DNA of 64,000 bases. It comes from an uncultured Clostridia bacterium (GTDB lineage Bacteria > Bacillota > Clostridia > Oscillospirales > Acutalibacteraceae). The translations under genes and the position numbers were made by a program. Below the pieces are notes generated by a model, which saw only the letters and a list, made by a program, of their open reading frames with translations, was not told the DNA's origin and did not search any database. Shown one piece after another: positions 1 to 9,749 of the stretch (the first letter of the stretch is position 1; every line of letters starts with the position of its first letter). The stretch is from positions 107,783 through 171,782 of the forward strand of contig CANQGT010000003.1 in the NCBI GenBank assembly GCA_947623505.1. The letters are read 5' to 3'.

Positions 1-1629
1 CAATATGCACACTATTGTAAAAAACAAAAGATATATTCCGCTTAAAATTACGAAATCAAGAACATAGCCGTTTTCACCAAACACGTTTTTTTGCATAAGC
101 CGGGCAACGGCAAACGCCCCGACCGAGCAGAAAAGCGGTTTAAAAAGAAGATCGGATATTTTATATTTCGTGCGCGAATACTTTCCGAATATATAAAGAT
201 TTGCCGCGAGGATAACAAGGTAACCCGCCGCTCCGGAAATAACAGCGCCGTAAAGATTATATCGGTAATCGGCCACCAGCAAGAAATTGAGCCCCACCCT
301 CACCGCGGCGGAAACGATGAAAGACGGTATGCTTTTTTTGGCGCAACCTATCGCCTGAACGGAAAATACGCTTACGCTTGCAAGGCAGTAAAAAATCATA
401 GTAAAACCGTAGTAATACACCAAATCGGAGCAGCCTATCACTATATCGTAATTCGACGAACGATAAAGTATATTAAGCATATTTTCCGCCACAAGTGAGA
501 GATAAAGCCCTCCGCCGAAGCCTATTATCGAAGTATATTTGAAAATGCTGTTCGCAAGAGCTGTAAGCCTCTCGCCGCTTTGGGATTCAAACGCTGCCGA
601 GACGGCGGGAACGGCGGCAACACCGAGGGCTATTGAGAATCCGGGCAGCAGCATTTTAAAATCCTGCGCCGAGGAAAAAAGGCCGTAAATATACGTAACG
701 GCGTCCTCTGCCGTTGTTGAGCTCATTTTAAGGCATTCGCCGTAAGCGTTCATAAGCTCTTCTCTGCCGCATAGCGAAAGGCAATACTGCACCGAAGCGT
801 TATCAAAAAACGTTGAAAGGCTTTGTATAACGGTTGAAACGATTATCGGAGCGGAAAAGGAAAGCAGTTCCGAAAGGCTTTCGCCCGTTTTGTATTTTTT
901 TAGGGGCGTGTAAGAATTGTATTTTACGCCCGTGTATATCCACACATATATCCAGCTGAGCAGAGAACCTACCGTCACCCCTCCCATTGCCGCCGCGGAA
1001 GTAAGCGGATATACGACCGCGAGAGCCGCTTCCTCGCTTTCGCATACCGTTGAGAAAATCGCGCCGTTTTCAAGATACATACCGTAGAGCCAGCTCATCG
1101 AATATTTTGCGAAAAGAAGGCCGAAAACCAGCTTGAACGCCGCCTCAAGCACCTGACTTACGGCGGTGGGAACCATATTCATATATCCCTCGGCAAGAGA
1201 GCGCCTGCACGCCGCCATAGACGAAAAAAGCACATTCGGAGCAAGTACAAGAATAGTGTAAATGCTTTTCGGAGAGGAGGACACAAACTGAGCGTACGGC
1301 TTTGCGAAAGCTATCATAAACGCCGTGCCAGCAATACCGATAATGAAAAAAAGAAGCGACGACGATTTTTTAAGCGAGTGAATTTTCGCGTTGTCGCCGA
1401 TTTCGTTATACTTGCTTACCAAATGCGACAGCGCAACGGGCAGTCCGCCCATAATTATTGCGTGGATAGGCATATAAAAATTGTACGCTATGTTGAAATA
1501 TCCCCTGCCTGTAGCGCCTATATAAGCGGTAAGCGGGATTTTATACACGGCGCTTACAGCCTTTACGATTATTGAAGATAGAAGCAGCAAAAACGCCGAA
1601 CCGATATATTTTTGTTTTACGTTATTCAA
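1..1629 (-). CDS. MATE/MurJ-like polysaccharide flippase, SpoVB family (C-terminus cut by window edge)
   Basis: A reading frame of 543 codons is open from a TTG at 1629 to base 1, so the C-terminus lies outside the window. The TTG follows a GGTGA ribosome-binding site. The N-terminus reads NNVKQKYIGSAFLLLLSSII and continues with KAVSAVYKIPLTAYIGATGR, the usual opening of the SpoVB/PST (MOP superfamily) lipid-linked oligosaccharide flippases. Many hydrophobic helices follow, and the last visible stretch (LSGIYLLFFTIVCIL) is another membrane segment. SpoVB-family proteins are about 520-540 residues, so little is missing. They translocate lipid-linked precursors across the membrane, for peptidoglycan or spore cortex in the best known cases. 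The exact substrate cannot be read here. Confidence 0.85.
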   Translation of the reverse strand, partial: MNNVKQKYIGSAFLLLLSSIIVKAVSAVYKIPLTAYIGATGRGYFNIAYNFYMPIHAIIMGGLPVALSHLVSKYNEIGDNAKIHSLKKSSSLLFFIIGIAGTAFMIAFAKPYAQFVSSSPKSIYTILVLAPNVLFSSMAACRRSLAEGYMNMVPTAVSQVLEAAFKLVFGLLFAKYSMSWLYGMYLENGAIFSTVCESEEAALAVVYPLTSAAAMGGVTVGSLLSWIYVWIYTGVKYNSYTPLKKYKTGESLSELLSFSAPIIVSTVIQSLSTFFDNASVQYCLSLCGREELMNAYGECLKMSSTTAEDAVTYIYGLFSSAQDFKMLLPGFSIALGVAAVPAVSAAFESQSGERLTALANSIFKYTSIIGFGGGLYLSLVAENMLNILYRSSNYDIVIGCSDLVYYYGFTMIFYCLASVSVFSVQAIGCAKKSIPSFIVSAAVRVGLNFLLVADYRYNLYGAVISGAAGYLVILAANLYIFGKYSRTKYKISDLLFKPLFCSVGAFAVARLMQKNVFGENGYVLDFVILSGIYLLFFTIVCIL

Positions 1630-1715
1630 AAAATCACCGCGAAAAAAAGCAGCGCAAAAAAGATTTTGCACTGCCTTGATATTATCTTTTTAAATTCCGC
1701 AATAGTGTGATTTTA

Positions 1716-2222
1716 TTATTCCCGATTTTCGGCGGACTGCCCGCCGCTTTGAGGCTGAGCTTCGCTTTGCGCGGCTTTTGCCTCATCGTCCTTTTCCTGC
1801 TGCGAAACGGATTTAAAGGCGTTTTTCGCGCTGCGCTTTACTTCCTCCATCTGCCTTTTTAATACTCTGCCCGCCTCCTGAGAAACGTTTTTCATTTCGC
1901 TTTTCAATTCGGCGGCTTCTTTTTTCAGTTCTTCGGAATCAGCGCCTCGGTTTTCGTCGAGCTCGGCTTTCAGGGCGTTCAACTTTTCCCTGTAAGAGGT
2001 TATCTGAGCGCAGAGCATATCCATTTCGGCCTGATCGGTCTCTTCGCCCTCTGAAGCCGAAAACGCAAGCATACCGTATTTTTCATAAAATTTGGAAAGT
2101 TTTGATTTTACGTCAAGATACTCTATTCTCTTGCGTGAAAGGTCTATCGCCTTAGCTCCCCTTTTGTTTAAACTCTCGGCCACGATACGTGTTTTATTTA
2201 ACAATTCGTCAAAATTCCCCAT
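1716..2222 (-). CDS. Small coiled-coil hypothetical protein
   Basis: A 168-residue soluble protein without signal peptide or membrane segment. It begins MGNFDELLNKTRIVAESLNK and is rich in Lys, Glu, Ala and Gln. Residues about 60-150 form a long heptad-like helical region, and the tail is low-complexity (Gln/Ser/Gly). The ATG at 2222 is preferred over a GTG nine bases upstream, because that GTG lies inside the AGGTG ribosome-binding site. A strong promoter lies just upstream (2266-2294). I do not recognise a named family. Similar small coiled-coil proteins with an N-terminal conserved patch occur in clostridia without assigned function. Confidence 0.75.
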   Translation of the reverse strand: MGNFDELLNKTRIVAESLNKRGAKAIDLSRKRIEYLDVKSKLSKFYEKYGMLAFSASEGEETDQAEMDMLCAQITSYREKLNALKAELDENRGADSEELKKEAAELKSEMKNVSQEAGRVLKRQMEEVKRSAKNAFKSVSQQEKDDEAKAAQSEAQPQSGGQSAENRE

Positions 2223-2265
2223 ATTTTTCACCTTTTAAAATAAAATAGATAGCCTTTATAAATCA

Positions 2266-2294
2266 ATTATATTACAGACAGAACAATCTTTCAA
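2266..2294 (-). promoter_or_regulatory. Sigma-A type promoter for the coiled-coil protein gene
   Basis: Read on the minus strand: TTGAAA, a 17-base spacer, then a perfect TATAAT. The -10 ends about 44 bases before the ATG at 2222, which has an AGGTG ribosome-binding site. Confidence 0.7.
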
Positions 2295-2336
2295 TACTTT
2301 CCGTAATCTTTTTTGAAAATCAATGCGTGTTTGCCG

Positions 2337-3788
2337 CTATATATTATATTCGCCGAAGAAATCGGTTATACTTTTCTTTCTTCTGAGTATCTCGTCGAAC
2401 CTGTCTATATATTCATACGGGTATTTGTAGTTGTATATTCTTTTGATTTTGCCGGTTTTTTGGTTTTTCAGTTTTATTACCGCTCCCGCGCCTACGGCAA
2501 GAACGGTGTGTGTTTCGTCCATCATAAAAACGTTATAGAGGCATTCCCTGCCGCTTTTGCACCAACCCACGTTTTCGTGATTTCCGAGGGACTTGCCCTG
2601 GCGGTACATATAATACGGGCTGTAGCCCGCCGCGTCAAGCGCACTTTCGGCGGCGCCAAGCATACCTGAAACAAGAAATTTCGGTGAGGAATCAAACGCG
2701 GCCTCCCTCGTTGCCATATAAGCGCCGCTTTTCAGCGAAAGAGTGTGCACCGTTACCGACTCCGCGCCGAGCCCGATTCCTGTTTTGATACTGTTTTCAA
2801 AAGACGCAATATCATCCTTCGGAAGTCCGGCGATAAAATCCATATTTATATTGTCAAAGCCCTGTTCTCTCGCGAGGGAAAAGGCTCTCAGCGTCTCCTC
2901 GGCGCTGTGCCGCCTGCCTATCGCCTCAAGCACTTCGTTACTGAAGGTTTGCGGATTTATGCTTATCCTCGAAACTCCCGCGCTTTTCAGGGCTTTAAGC
3001 CTGTCGGCGGTTACGGTGTCCGGACGGCCGGCCTCAACGGTATATTCCCTGTTTGTGCCGAGATCGAAGTTTTTCTCCACCGCCTCAAAAAGCGTTGAAA
3101 GCATATCCGCGCCGAGAACCGTCGGCGTGCCTCCGCCGAAATAAACGCTTTCAAGCCTCAGACCGAGCGCTTTCGCGTAAACGCCCGTTTCCTCTATCTC
3201 TTTTACCAACAGCTCAACATACGGCTCAACAAGCCTTTGAGCGTTTTCAATACTGTGCGAAACGAAAGAACAGTAAGAGCACCTTGTGGGGCAGAAAGGA
3301 ATGGAAACATAAAGCGAAAAGCTGTTTTCTCGCGACATCGCGATTATTTTGTTTTCACTGCTCATAACACGGCAGACGAGCCGTATTTTTTCATCGCTCA
3401 CAAGATATTTTTCACGGAATATACGCTTTGCCTCTTCCTGCGAAAAAGCGTCCGTAAGCGCATGCATACGCCTTGCGGGACGAACGCCGTAAAGCAGCCC
3501 CCAAGGGTAGGTTATTCCGAGAATTTCGGAAAAAGCCTTATAGAGCATTACGGACAGAGCGTTTTGCCTGTCCGTGTTTTCATCCGCTTTTCGGTTGAGC
3601 ACCCTGCGTTTTTCATACACTCTCGCGTCAACAATCAGGGTATTTTCCCGAATTTCCGTTATAACGCATACGGGGTCGTCAATGCCGTTTTCCGATTCCG
3701 TAACTTTTATTTTTTCATAAGGAAAAAATATTTCGCTTATGTTTTCCATATCGTAGCGATAAGTATGATTTTTAACGATAACTACCAT
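2337..3788 (-). CDS. hemZ: Coproporphyrinogen III oxidase-like radical SAM protein HemZ
   Basis: A 483-residue radical SAM enzyme. The cluster motif CPTRCSYCSF (CxxxCxxC) sits near residue 170, followed by the VYFGGGTPT strand and the INPQTFSNEVL and GRRHSAEET motifs characteristic of HemN/HemZ-type proteins. Length and the long N-terminal extension (about 150 residues before the motif) match clostridial HemZ rather than HemN or HemW. HemZ is annotated as an oxygen-independent coproporphyrinogen dehydrogenase, but its activity is less well established than HemN. ATG start at 3788, six bases after the upstream MBL gene. It ends a chain of closely spaced minus-strand genes. No other tetrapyrrole gene is in the window. 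Confidence 0.85.
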   Translation of the reverse strand: MVVIVKNHTYRYDMENISEIFFPYEKIKVTESENGIDDPVCVITEIRENTLIVDARVYEKRRVLNRKADENTDRQNALSVMLYKAFSEILGITYPWGLLYGVRPARRMHALTDAFSQEEAKRIFREKYLVSDEKIRLVCRVMSSENKIIAMSRENSFSLYVSIPFCPTRCSYCSFVSHSIENAQRLVEPYVELLVKEIEETGVYAKALGLRLESVYFGGGTPTVLGADMLSTLFEAVEKNFDLGTNREYTVEAGRPDTVTADRLKALKSAGVSRISINPQTFSNEVLEAIGRRHSAEETLRAFSLAREQGFDNINMDFIAGLPKDDIASFENSIKTGIGLGAESVTVHTLSLKSGAYMATREAAFDSSPKFLVSGMLGAAESALDAAGYSPYYMYRQGKSLGNHENVGWCKSGRECLYNVFMMDETHTVLAVGAGAVIKLKNQKTGKIKRIYNYKYPYEYIDRFDEILRRKKSITDFFGEYNI

Positions 3789-3794
3789 TGCCTG

Positions 3795-4409
3795 TTATTT
3801 CATATAAGGATTGTTTTCTTTTTCAAAATCAAGTGTGGAAAATTCATCGTGCCCGGGATAAACCGTGTAGTTTTTTTCAAGAGAAGCGAGACGGGCAAGG
3901 CTTTTTTTCATTTCCTCAAAGGAGCCGCCGGGAAAATCCGTTCTGCCGCAGTCGCAGCAAAACAGAGTATCTCCCGTAAAAAGAAAATCGCCGATAATAT
4001 AGCAAAGCCCGCCCTTTGTGTGCCCCGGGGTGGAAATCACCCTTATTTCTTCGGAGCCGAACGGCAGAACGTCGCCGTCGCCGACCGTTATATCGGCCTC
4101 GGCGTTATTATGAACACCGCCGCAGAAAACGGCAAGACTTCGCTTGCCGGACGAGAGCATGCCCTCGTCTTCCCTGCTTATAACGACTTTCGCGCCGTAT
4201 TTTTTACGAATTTCCCCCACTCCGCCTATATGGTCAAAATGGCCGTGGGTGAGAAGAATATATTCAAGCCGCGCCGAGCCTATAAAATCAAGCATTTTTT
4301 CGGAAGCCTCGGTGCAGTCAACAAGCAGCGATTTGCCGCTTTCATCATCGGTTACAAGATAACAGTTGTTTTGAAGCTCTCCGAGCACTATGGATTTTAA
4401 TTTCAGCAT
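3795..4409 (-). CDS. MBL-fold metallo-hydrolase, glyoxalase II-like
   Basis: A 204-residue metallo-beta-lactamase-fold hydrolase. The metal-binding signature THGHFDHIGG is near residue 55, with further ligands in STPGHTKGG (about 126-134), FLFTGDTLF (about 143) and YPGHDEFSTL near the C-terminus. This compact single-domain architecture matches the YcbL/glyoxalase II-like group, which hydrolyses thioesters such as S-lactoylglutathione. The substrate here is not known. Gene spacing of 25 bp from dtd and 6 bp to hemZ suggests cotranscription. Confidence 0.85.
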   Translation of the reverse strand: MLKLKSIVLGELQNNCYLVTDDESGKSLLVDCTEASEKMLDFIGSARLEYILLTHGHFDHIGGVGEIRKKYGAKVVISREDEGMLSSGKRSLAVFCGGVHNNAEADITVGDGDVLPFGSEEIRVISTPGHTKGGLCYIIGDFLFTGDTLFCCDCGRTDFPGGSFEEMKKSLARLASLEKNYTVYPGHDEFSTLDFEKENNPYMK

Positions 4410-4434
4410 TTAAGCCACCTCTGTATCCGGTTTT

Positions 4435-4890
4435 TCAGCGTAATAAATTATCCGTATCAAGAATTATGGTTACGGGGCCGTCGTTCACAAGCGAAACCTT
4501 CATATCGGCTCCGAAACGCCCCGTCTCCACCTTTTTGACGCCAGCCTTTTTAAGCCCCTCAACAAAATACTCATAAAGCGCGTTCGCCTCTTGCGGAGGG
4601 GCGGCGGAGGTGAAACTCGGACGCCTTCCGTGGGCGCAATCGGCGCAAAGCGTGAACTGCGAAACCGCAAGGATCTCCCCGCCTATGTCAACGCAAGAAA
4701 GATTCATCTTGCCGTTTTCGTCCTCAAAAATACGGAGATACGGTATTTTTTTCAAAAGAATATCCGCCTGAGCGCCCGAATCCCCGTCCGCGACGCCGAG
4801 AAGTATCAACAGACCTTTTCCGATTTCCCCGACTGTTTCGCCGTTTATTTTAACGTTTGAGGAAAGCACGCGCTGAATAACCGCTTTCAT
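4435..4890 (-). CDS. dtd: D-aminoacyl-tRNA deacylase
   Basis: A 151-residue DTD-family protein, the usual length. Both diagnostic motifs are visible: SQFTL (about residue 77) and NDGPVT near the C-terminus (about 136), which supplies the Gly-cisPro chiral selectivity element. It hydrolyses D-aminoacyl-tRNAs, recycling tRNA and preventing D-residue incorporation, and acts in the cytoplasm. It starts at ATG 4890, directly after the relA stop. A relA-dtd-MBL-hemZ order is a common clostridial neighbourhood. Confidence 0.95.
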   Translation of the reverse strand: MKAVIQRVLSSNVKINGETVGEIGKGLLILLGVADGDSGAQADILLKKIPYLRIFEDENGKMNLSCVDIGGEILAVSQFTLCADCAHGRRPSFTSAAPPQEANALYEYFVEGLKKAGVKKVETGRFGADMKVSLVNDGPVTIILDTDNLLR

Positions 4891-7080
4891 TTAAACACCG
4901 CTTCTTTCTATGTGATATACACCCTGTATCTTTCTTATCGATTTTACGATATTATCAAGATGTTCCTTGCTGTTTACGGCGACGGTGAGCGTTGTTCTGC
5001 AATTTCCGTCATTTATCGGACGCGCGTTTATCGAATGAATTTTAACGTGCATATTCATCAGCCTGCTCGTTATATCCAAAACAACGCCGTCTCTGTCAAT
5101 CGCGTAAACCTCAACAGTCGATTTCATTTCGACTTTCACGTTTTCGTCCCAATGCGCCTTTATCCATCTTTCGGGCTCGGCGCAGTTTTCAATATCGGCG
5201 GGGACGTTTATGCAGCTTCTTCTGTGGATAGTAAGGCCGTGACCGCGCGTTATAAATCCCACTATTTCTTCGCCGGGCAGAGGCGAACAGCACTTTGCCG
5301 TTTTGATAAGGCAGTTGTCTATTCCCTCAACGATTATACCGTTTGAAGACGGGGCCGTTTTGCGCATTCTGTCGGCGGAAACGGGCGCGGGTCTCTCCGT
5401 TTCCTTATCCTCTTTCCAATTTCGATTGTACTCGTCCTTGATACCGGGCATAAGGCGGCTTATCTGAATACCGCCGTAGCCGACAGCGGCATAAAATTCA
5501 TCGGTATCGGAAAAATGCTGACGCAGCGCTATTTTACGCACAAATTCATCGTATTTTTCACCGGCAAGGCGAATAAAATTACGGTGAAATTCCCTGTCCA
5601 CTATATCCTTGCCCTCAACGATATTTTCATCTCGGCGTTCACGCTTGAACCAAGTGCGTATCTTGTTTCTCGCCTCGCCCGTTTTAACTATCGCGAGCCA
5701 GTCCTTGCTCGGCCCCTTATTCGGCTGATTTGAAGTGAGTATCTCTATTCTTTCACCTGTTTTTATCTCGTAATCAAGAGGGACTATTCTGCCGTCCACC
5801 TTTGCGCCGACCATTCTGTTGCCTACCGCGGAATGTATGGCATAGGCGAAATCAATTACGGTGGAGCCTATCGGGAGGCTTCGTATATCGCCCTTAGGCG
5901 TAAAGACATAAACCTCGTCGATCGAAAGATCGCCCTTGATATTAGCGACAAGCTCCTCGGCGGTGTCGGTCTCCTCGCCCGCCTCAACCATTCTGTGTAT
6001 CCACGAAAGCCCCGCGTCAAGATTATCCTTGCCGCCCTTGCCGAGCTTATATTTCCAATGGGCGGCAATTCCGTATTCGGCGGTCTTGTGCATATCCCAT
6101 GTTCTTATCTGAATTTCAAACGGCACGCCCGTCTGCGAAAGCACCGTGGTGTGGAGCGACTGATAGCCGTTCGGCTTAGGGGTTGAAATATAATCCTTAA
6201 ATCTGCCGGGAATGGGCTTGAACATATCGTGAACTATGCCGAGAGCATTGTAGCAGTCTATCATTGAATTAACTATTATCCTAACGGCGTAAATATCGTA
6301 AATCTCTTCAAAGGACTTGCCCTTTACATAGACCTTTCTGAATATGCCGTGAACGGATTTTACCCTTGCCGTGATATTCACGTTATCCATAACGGCGGTT
6401 ATCCTTTCGCTTACCTGAGCTTTTATTTCGTTAAGGAATTTTTCGCCCTCCTGCTTTTTCATAGAAAGCGAATTTTCAATCTCTTTATAGGCGATGGGAT
6501 CAAGATAATACACGGCAATATCTTCAAGCTCGTCTTTTATCGCGCGGATACCGAGACGATGAGCGATAGGCGCATATATCTCAAGGGTTTCAAGGCTCTT
6601 TTCCCTTTGCTTATATTCGGGCATATGCTCAAGAGTTCTCATATTGTGAAGTCTGTCGGCAAGCTTTATGATTATAACGCGCACGTCCTTATTCATCGCC
6701 ATAAACATTTTGCGTATGTTTTCCGCCTGAACCTCTTCTTTTGTGGAAAGCGGGATCTTGCCCAGCTTGGTAACGCCGTCAACAAGCAGTTCAACATCAT
6801 CGCCGAACCGTTCTTTTATAAACGGCAGCGTATATTCGGTATCCTCAACAACATCGTGGAGAAGGGCGCTTATAATACATTCGTTATCCATTCCGAGCTT
6901 GAAAAGTATCTTCGCAACGGCAACGGGGTGCATAATGTACGGTTCGCCCGAGCGCCTTTTCTGGCTACCGTGCGCTTCTTTCGCGACATTATAAGCTTCT
7001 TCTATTTTCTTTACGTCGTATTGAGGATATTTTTTGATTTCCTCCAAAAAAGAGGAGAAACCGTCGTCATATTCAGCCAA
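4891..7080 (-). CDS. relA: Bifunctional (p)ppGpp synthetase/hydrolase RelA/SpoT
   Basis: A 729-residue Rel protein. The N-terminal HD hydrolase domain carries LLHDVVEDT (about residue 73-81). The synthetase domain carries GRFKDYISTPKPNGYQSLHT (about 290). A TGS domain (VYVFTPKGDIRSLPIGSTVIDFAY, about 395) and a conserved-cysteine/ACT region (KCCSPLPGEEIVGFITRG near 595, then a C-terminal ACT domain) follow. It makes and degrades the stringent alarmone. The start is TTG (7080), preceded by GGAAG at 8 bases. It overlaps the end of recJ by 8 bp, implying translational coupling. Confidence 0.95.
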   Translation of the reverse strand: MAEYDDGFSSFLEEIKKYPQYDVKKIEEAYNVAKEAHGSQKRRSGEPYIMHPVAVAKILFKLGMDNECIISALLHDVVEDTEYTLPFIKERFGDDVELLVDGVTKLGKIPLSTKEEVQAENIRKMFMAMNKDVRVIIIKLADRLHNMRTLEHMPEYKQREKSLETLEIYAPIAHRLGIRAIKDELEDIAVYYLDPIAYKEIENSLSMKKQEGEKFLNEIKAQVSERITAVMDNVNITARVKSVHGIFRKVYVKGKSFEEIYDIYAVRIIVNSMIDCYNALGIVHDMFKPIPGRFKDYISTPKPNGYQSLHTTVLSQTGVPFEIQIRTWDMHKTAEYGIAAHWKYKLGKGGKDNLDAGLSWIHRMVEAGEETDTAEELVANIKGDLSIDEVYVFTPKGDIRSLPIGSTVIDFAYAIHSAVGNRMVGAKVDGRIVPLDYEIKTGERIEILTSNQPNKGPSKDWLAIVKTGEARNKIRTWFKRERRDENIVEGKDIVDREFHRNFIRLAGEKYDEFVRKIALRQHFSDTDEFYAAVGYGGIQISRLMPGIKDEYNRNWKEDKETERPAPVSADRMRKTAPSSNGIIVEGIDNCLIKTAKCCSPLPGEEIVGFITRGHGLTIHRRSCINVPADIENCAEPERWIKAHWDENVKVEMKSTVEVYAIDRDGVVLDITSRLMNMHVKIHSINARPINDGNCRTTLTVAVNSKEHLDNIVKSIRKIQGVYHIERSGV

Positions 7081-9103
7081 GGTGCAATCTTCCTTTCAGA
7101 GCCTTGAGGACAGGCGCGTTCATCAAATCGACTTTTTCGCTCACGGGCAAAACGGAAATAACGTTTCCCTCAACGGAAACGAGCCCGCATTCCTCAAACG
7201 CCGCAACGGCGTATTTGAGCTGACCGTAAGTAATTCCGCTTAAAGCGAAATAGAGCGTATCAAAGCCGTATCTCCATATTTTTTTTGATTTTAAAAGCCT
7301 ATATACGGCGGAGCATATCTCCCTGTCGGGGTAAAGCCCGCCGACTTCTTCGGAAACTCCGGCTTCAAACCGCTCGTAAGCGGATTTTTCTTTTATAAAT
7401 TTTTCGCCGTCAATACCGCTTTTTCTTATATCGACCGCTTTCACGGAAAGATATTCCTTTCCGTTATAGAAATGAGAGCCTGCCTTTACGGCGGCGTCTA
7501 TTTTGTCTCCGACGGCAAAGGGGAAATTCTCCGCCGCGCAGTTGAACATAACCATTCTTAATTTTTTACCTTTTTTTTCGCATTCGAGCCTCATATGCTT
7601 TCCGTCGGAAGACGGATTTGCCGAAATAAGCGTAAGCCCGATAAGCGCAAACACCGGCTCCGGATTTCCCGCTCCAAAAGGTTCGAGCGATCCAAGGCTT
7701 TTTACGAGACCGAGATCAAGATAAAAAGGCGACAGCTTACAATCGATATTTATTTCACGCACCGGAGCCTCGCCGAACGCGCTTAAAGCATAATCGTTTA
7801 TGCGTTTTTCAAAAAGCGGTATTTTATCGGCGGAAAGGCTGAGCCCCGCCGCCATAGGATGCCCGCCGAATTTATCGAGAATATCGGAGCAGGCCGATAT
7901 TGCGTCAAAAATATCAAAGCCCTCAACGCTTCTTGCCGAGCCCGTGGCAAGCCCGTTTTCGTCAACGGAAAAAATAACCGCCGGTTTTCCGTATTCCTCG
8001 CATACGCGCGCGGCGGCAAGGCCGATAACTCCGCAGTGATATTCGCCCGAGGCGATAACCAAAACTCTTTTTTCAAAGGCGCTCGGTGAGGCGCTGATTT
8101 TATGCTTTACGCTTGAAATTATTTCCGTTTCAAGCTCCTGCCTGTGAGAATTGTCCATATTAAGCTGCTGCGCCTTAAATACGGCGTCGTCGTAATCCTC
8201 GGCAATAAAAAGCTCCAAAGCGCGGTAAGCGGAATCAACTCGCCCCGCGGCGTTTACGCGCGGGCAGAGAAAAAAGGCGACGTCTGATGCGCTGAGAGCT
8301 CTGCCGTCTATATCCGCGGCCTTTTTAAGCGCACGCGCGGCGATGCTCGATCCGCCGTTTATCATTTCAAGACCCGCTGTTACCAACGCCCTGTTTTCGC
8401 CGACAAGGGGAACGGAATCGCCTATCGTTCCTATCGCGGCAAGGTCGGCAAAGCGGGCGAGCATATCGTCCGTGTCTCCGTAAAGCGCGCAGGCGAGTTT
8501 GAACGCCACTCCTACTCCCGCGAAATCGGCAAAGGCGTTGCCGTTATCCTCACGATGGGGATTTACAACAGCGACCGCCTCAGGCAAAGCGCCGCCTATC
8601 CGATGATGATCCGTGATAATAAGCTCCATTCCGAGAGAACGGATATAGGCCGCCTCATCAACGGCGGAAATGCCGTTATCGACCGTTATTATCAGGCGGG
8701 TGCCCTTTTCTTTAAGTTTATCTATCGCGGCGGTATTTATACCGTAGCCCTCGTCCGTTCGCGACGGAATATAGCAATCGACTTCCGCTCCCATATCCCG
8801 CAAAAGCATAAAGAGCATTGAAGCGGCGGTAACGCCGTCGCAATCGTAATCCCCGTAAACGGTTATTTTTTCACCGCGCTCCGTTGCAAGCTCTATTCTT
8901 TCAACGGCTTTATCCATATCCTTCAGTTCAAAAGGATCTCCGAATTTGCGGGAGGAGGACAAAAATTCCGAAACCTCCAAATCGCCGCTGATACCTCTTG
9001 AAACAAGAAGAAAAGCGACGAACGGATCTATATTGAATTTTTCGCTCAACTCGGATGCTTTTACCTTGTCCGCGTCCGCGATTTTCCATTTTTTAAATAC
9101 CAT
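7073..9103 (-). CDS. recJ: Single-stranded-DNA-specific exonuclease RecJ
   Basis: A 676-residue DHH-superfamily 5'-3' ssDNA exonuclease used in recombination and mismatch repair. The DHH phosphoesterase motifs are visible: VYGDYDCDGVTAASML (about residue 80), LIITVDNGIS (about 140) and IITDHHR (about 162). The DHHA1 motif FGGHPMAAGLSL is near residue 410, and a C-terminal OB-like region follows. The last about 100 residues look like the variable clostridial C-terminal domain. Start ATG 9103 overlaps the hisE stop (TAATG), so it is coupled to the his genes. Confidence 0.93.
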   Translation of the reverse strand: MVFKKWKIADADKVKASELSEKFNIDPFVAFLLVSRGISGDLEVSEFLSSSRKFGDPFELKDMDKAVERIELATERGEKITVYGDYDCDGVTAASMLFMLLRDMGAEVDCYIPSRTDEGYGINTAAIDKLKEKGTRLIITVDNGISAVDEAAYIRSLGMELIITDHHRIGGALPEAVAVVNPHREDNGNAFADFAGVGVAFKLACALYGDTDDMLARFADLAAIGTIGDSVPLVGENRALVTAGLEMINGGSSIAARALKKAADIDGRALSASDVAFFLCPRVNAAGRVDSAYRALELFIAEDYDDAVFKAQQLNMDNSHRQELETEIISSVKHKISASPSAFEKRVLVIASGEYHCGVIGLAAARVCEEYGKPAVIFSVDENGLATGSARSVEGFDIFDAISACSDILDKFGGHPMAAGLSLSADKIPLFEKRINDYALSAFGEAPVREINIDCKLSPFYLDLGLVKSLGSLEPFGAGNPEPVFALIGLTLISANPSSDGKHMRLECEKKGKKLRMVMFNCAAENFPFAVGDKIDAAVKAGSHFYNGKEYLSVKAVDIRKSGIDGEKFIKEKSAYERFEAGVSEEVGGLYPDREICSAVYRLLKSKKIWRYGFDTLYFALSGITYGQLKYAVAAFEECGLVSVEGNVISVLPVSEKVDLMNAPVLKALKGRLHLG

Positions 9104-9426
9104 TACGAATTTTTATCCACCTGATGGAATTTTTTTAAATTAGAGCGTTTTTCGGCTCTTTTCCTAAGTTCATCTTCAATATCTTCGGGCGTTATGCCCT
9201 GATACGCCATCATTACAAGAATATGGTATATAAGATCGGTTATCTCGTAAACCGTTTCGCTTTTATCGCTGTTTTTCGCGGCAATCACCGTTTCGGTGCA
9301 TTCCTCGCCGACCTTTTTTAATATTTTATCGATACCCTGCTCAAAAAGATAGGCGGTGTAAGAGCCCTCGGCCTTTTCGCTTTTTCTTTCCAAAATCACC
9401 TGATATTCGTTTTTTATGAGATCCAT
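9103..9426 (-). CDS. hisE: Phosphoribosyl-ATP pyrophosphatase HisE
   Basis: A 107-residue monofunctional HisE of the all-alpha NTP pyrophosphohydrolase (MazG-like) fold. The motif KKVGEECTETVIAAKN contains the metal-binding EExxE-type helix and is followed by EITDLIYHILVMM. It removes pyrophosphate from phosphoribosyl-ATP, step 2 of histidine synthesis. ATG 9426 overlaps the hisI stop codon (TAATG). HisI and HisE are separate proteins here, not the HisIE fusion seen in many bacteria. Confidence 0.95.
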   Translation of the reverse strand: MDLIKNEYQVILERKSEKAEGSYTAYLFEQGIDKILKKVGEECTETVIAAKNSDKSETVYEITDLIYHILVMMAYQGITPEDIEDELRKRAEKRSNLKKFHQVDKNS

Positions 9427-9749
9427 TAAAATTCTCCCTCTATTTTATTAAAAAAGCAACTGTGGCTGCCCGTGTGGCAGGCGGAGCCCGTCTGAATAAC
9501 CTTTATCAGCAGCGTATCGTCATCGCAGTCGCCGTAAACGGAAACGACCTTTTGAAAATGGCCGCTCGTTGCCCCCTTGTTCCAAAGCTCCCGCCTGCTG
9601 CGCGACCAAAACCATGTGAAGCCCGTTTCGAGAGTTCTCTTTAGGGATTCCCTGTTCATATAGGCGAGCATAAGCACCTCGCCCGTGCCGTCCTCCTGAA
9701 TTATGGCGGGGATGAGTTCCGATTTTTTAAAAAACTTTTCCAAATCCAT
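9426..9749 (-). CDS. hisI: Phosphoribosyl-AMP cyclohydrolase HisI
   Basis: About 107 residues. The family motifs are [20 protein letters not shown] (about residue 45), [11 protein letters not shown] (acidic metal site) and [10 protein letters not shown] (Zn-binding cysteines). It opens the adenine ring in step 3 of histidine synthesis. The ATG at 9749 overlaps the hisA stop (TAATG) and lies 10 bases after GAGG. An alternative ATG at 9758 abuts that ribosome-binding site and is less likely. Confidence 0.95.
   Translation of the reverse strand: MDLEKFFKKSELIPAIIQEDGTGEVLMLAYMNRESLKRTLETGFTWFWSRSRRELWNKGATSGHFQKVVSVYGDCDDDTLLIKVIQTGSACHTGSHSCFFNKIEGEF

Noticed and set aside
3237..4400. Long plus-strand frame opposite the MBL hydrolase and hemZ genes
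   Set aside because: Both minus-strand genes are recognisable families with start sites; the opposite frame has no recognisable motif and is a composition artefact.
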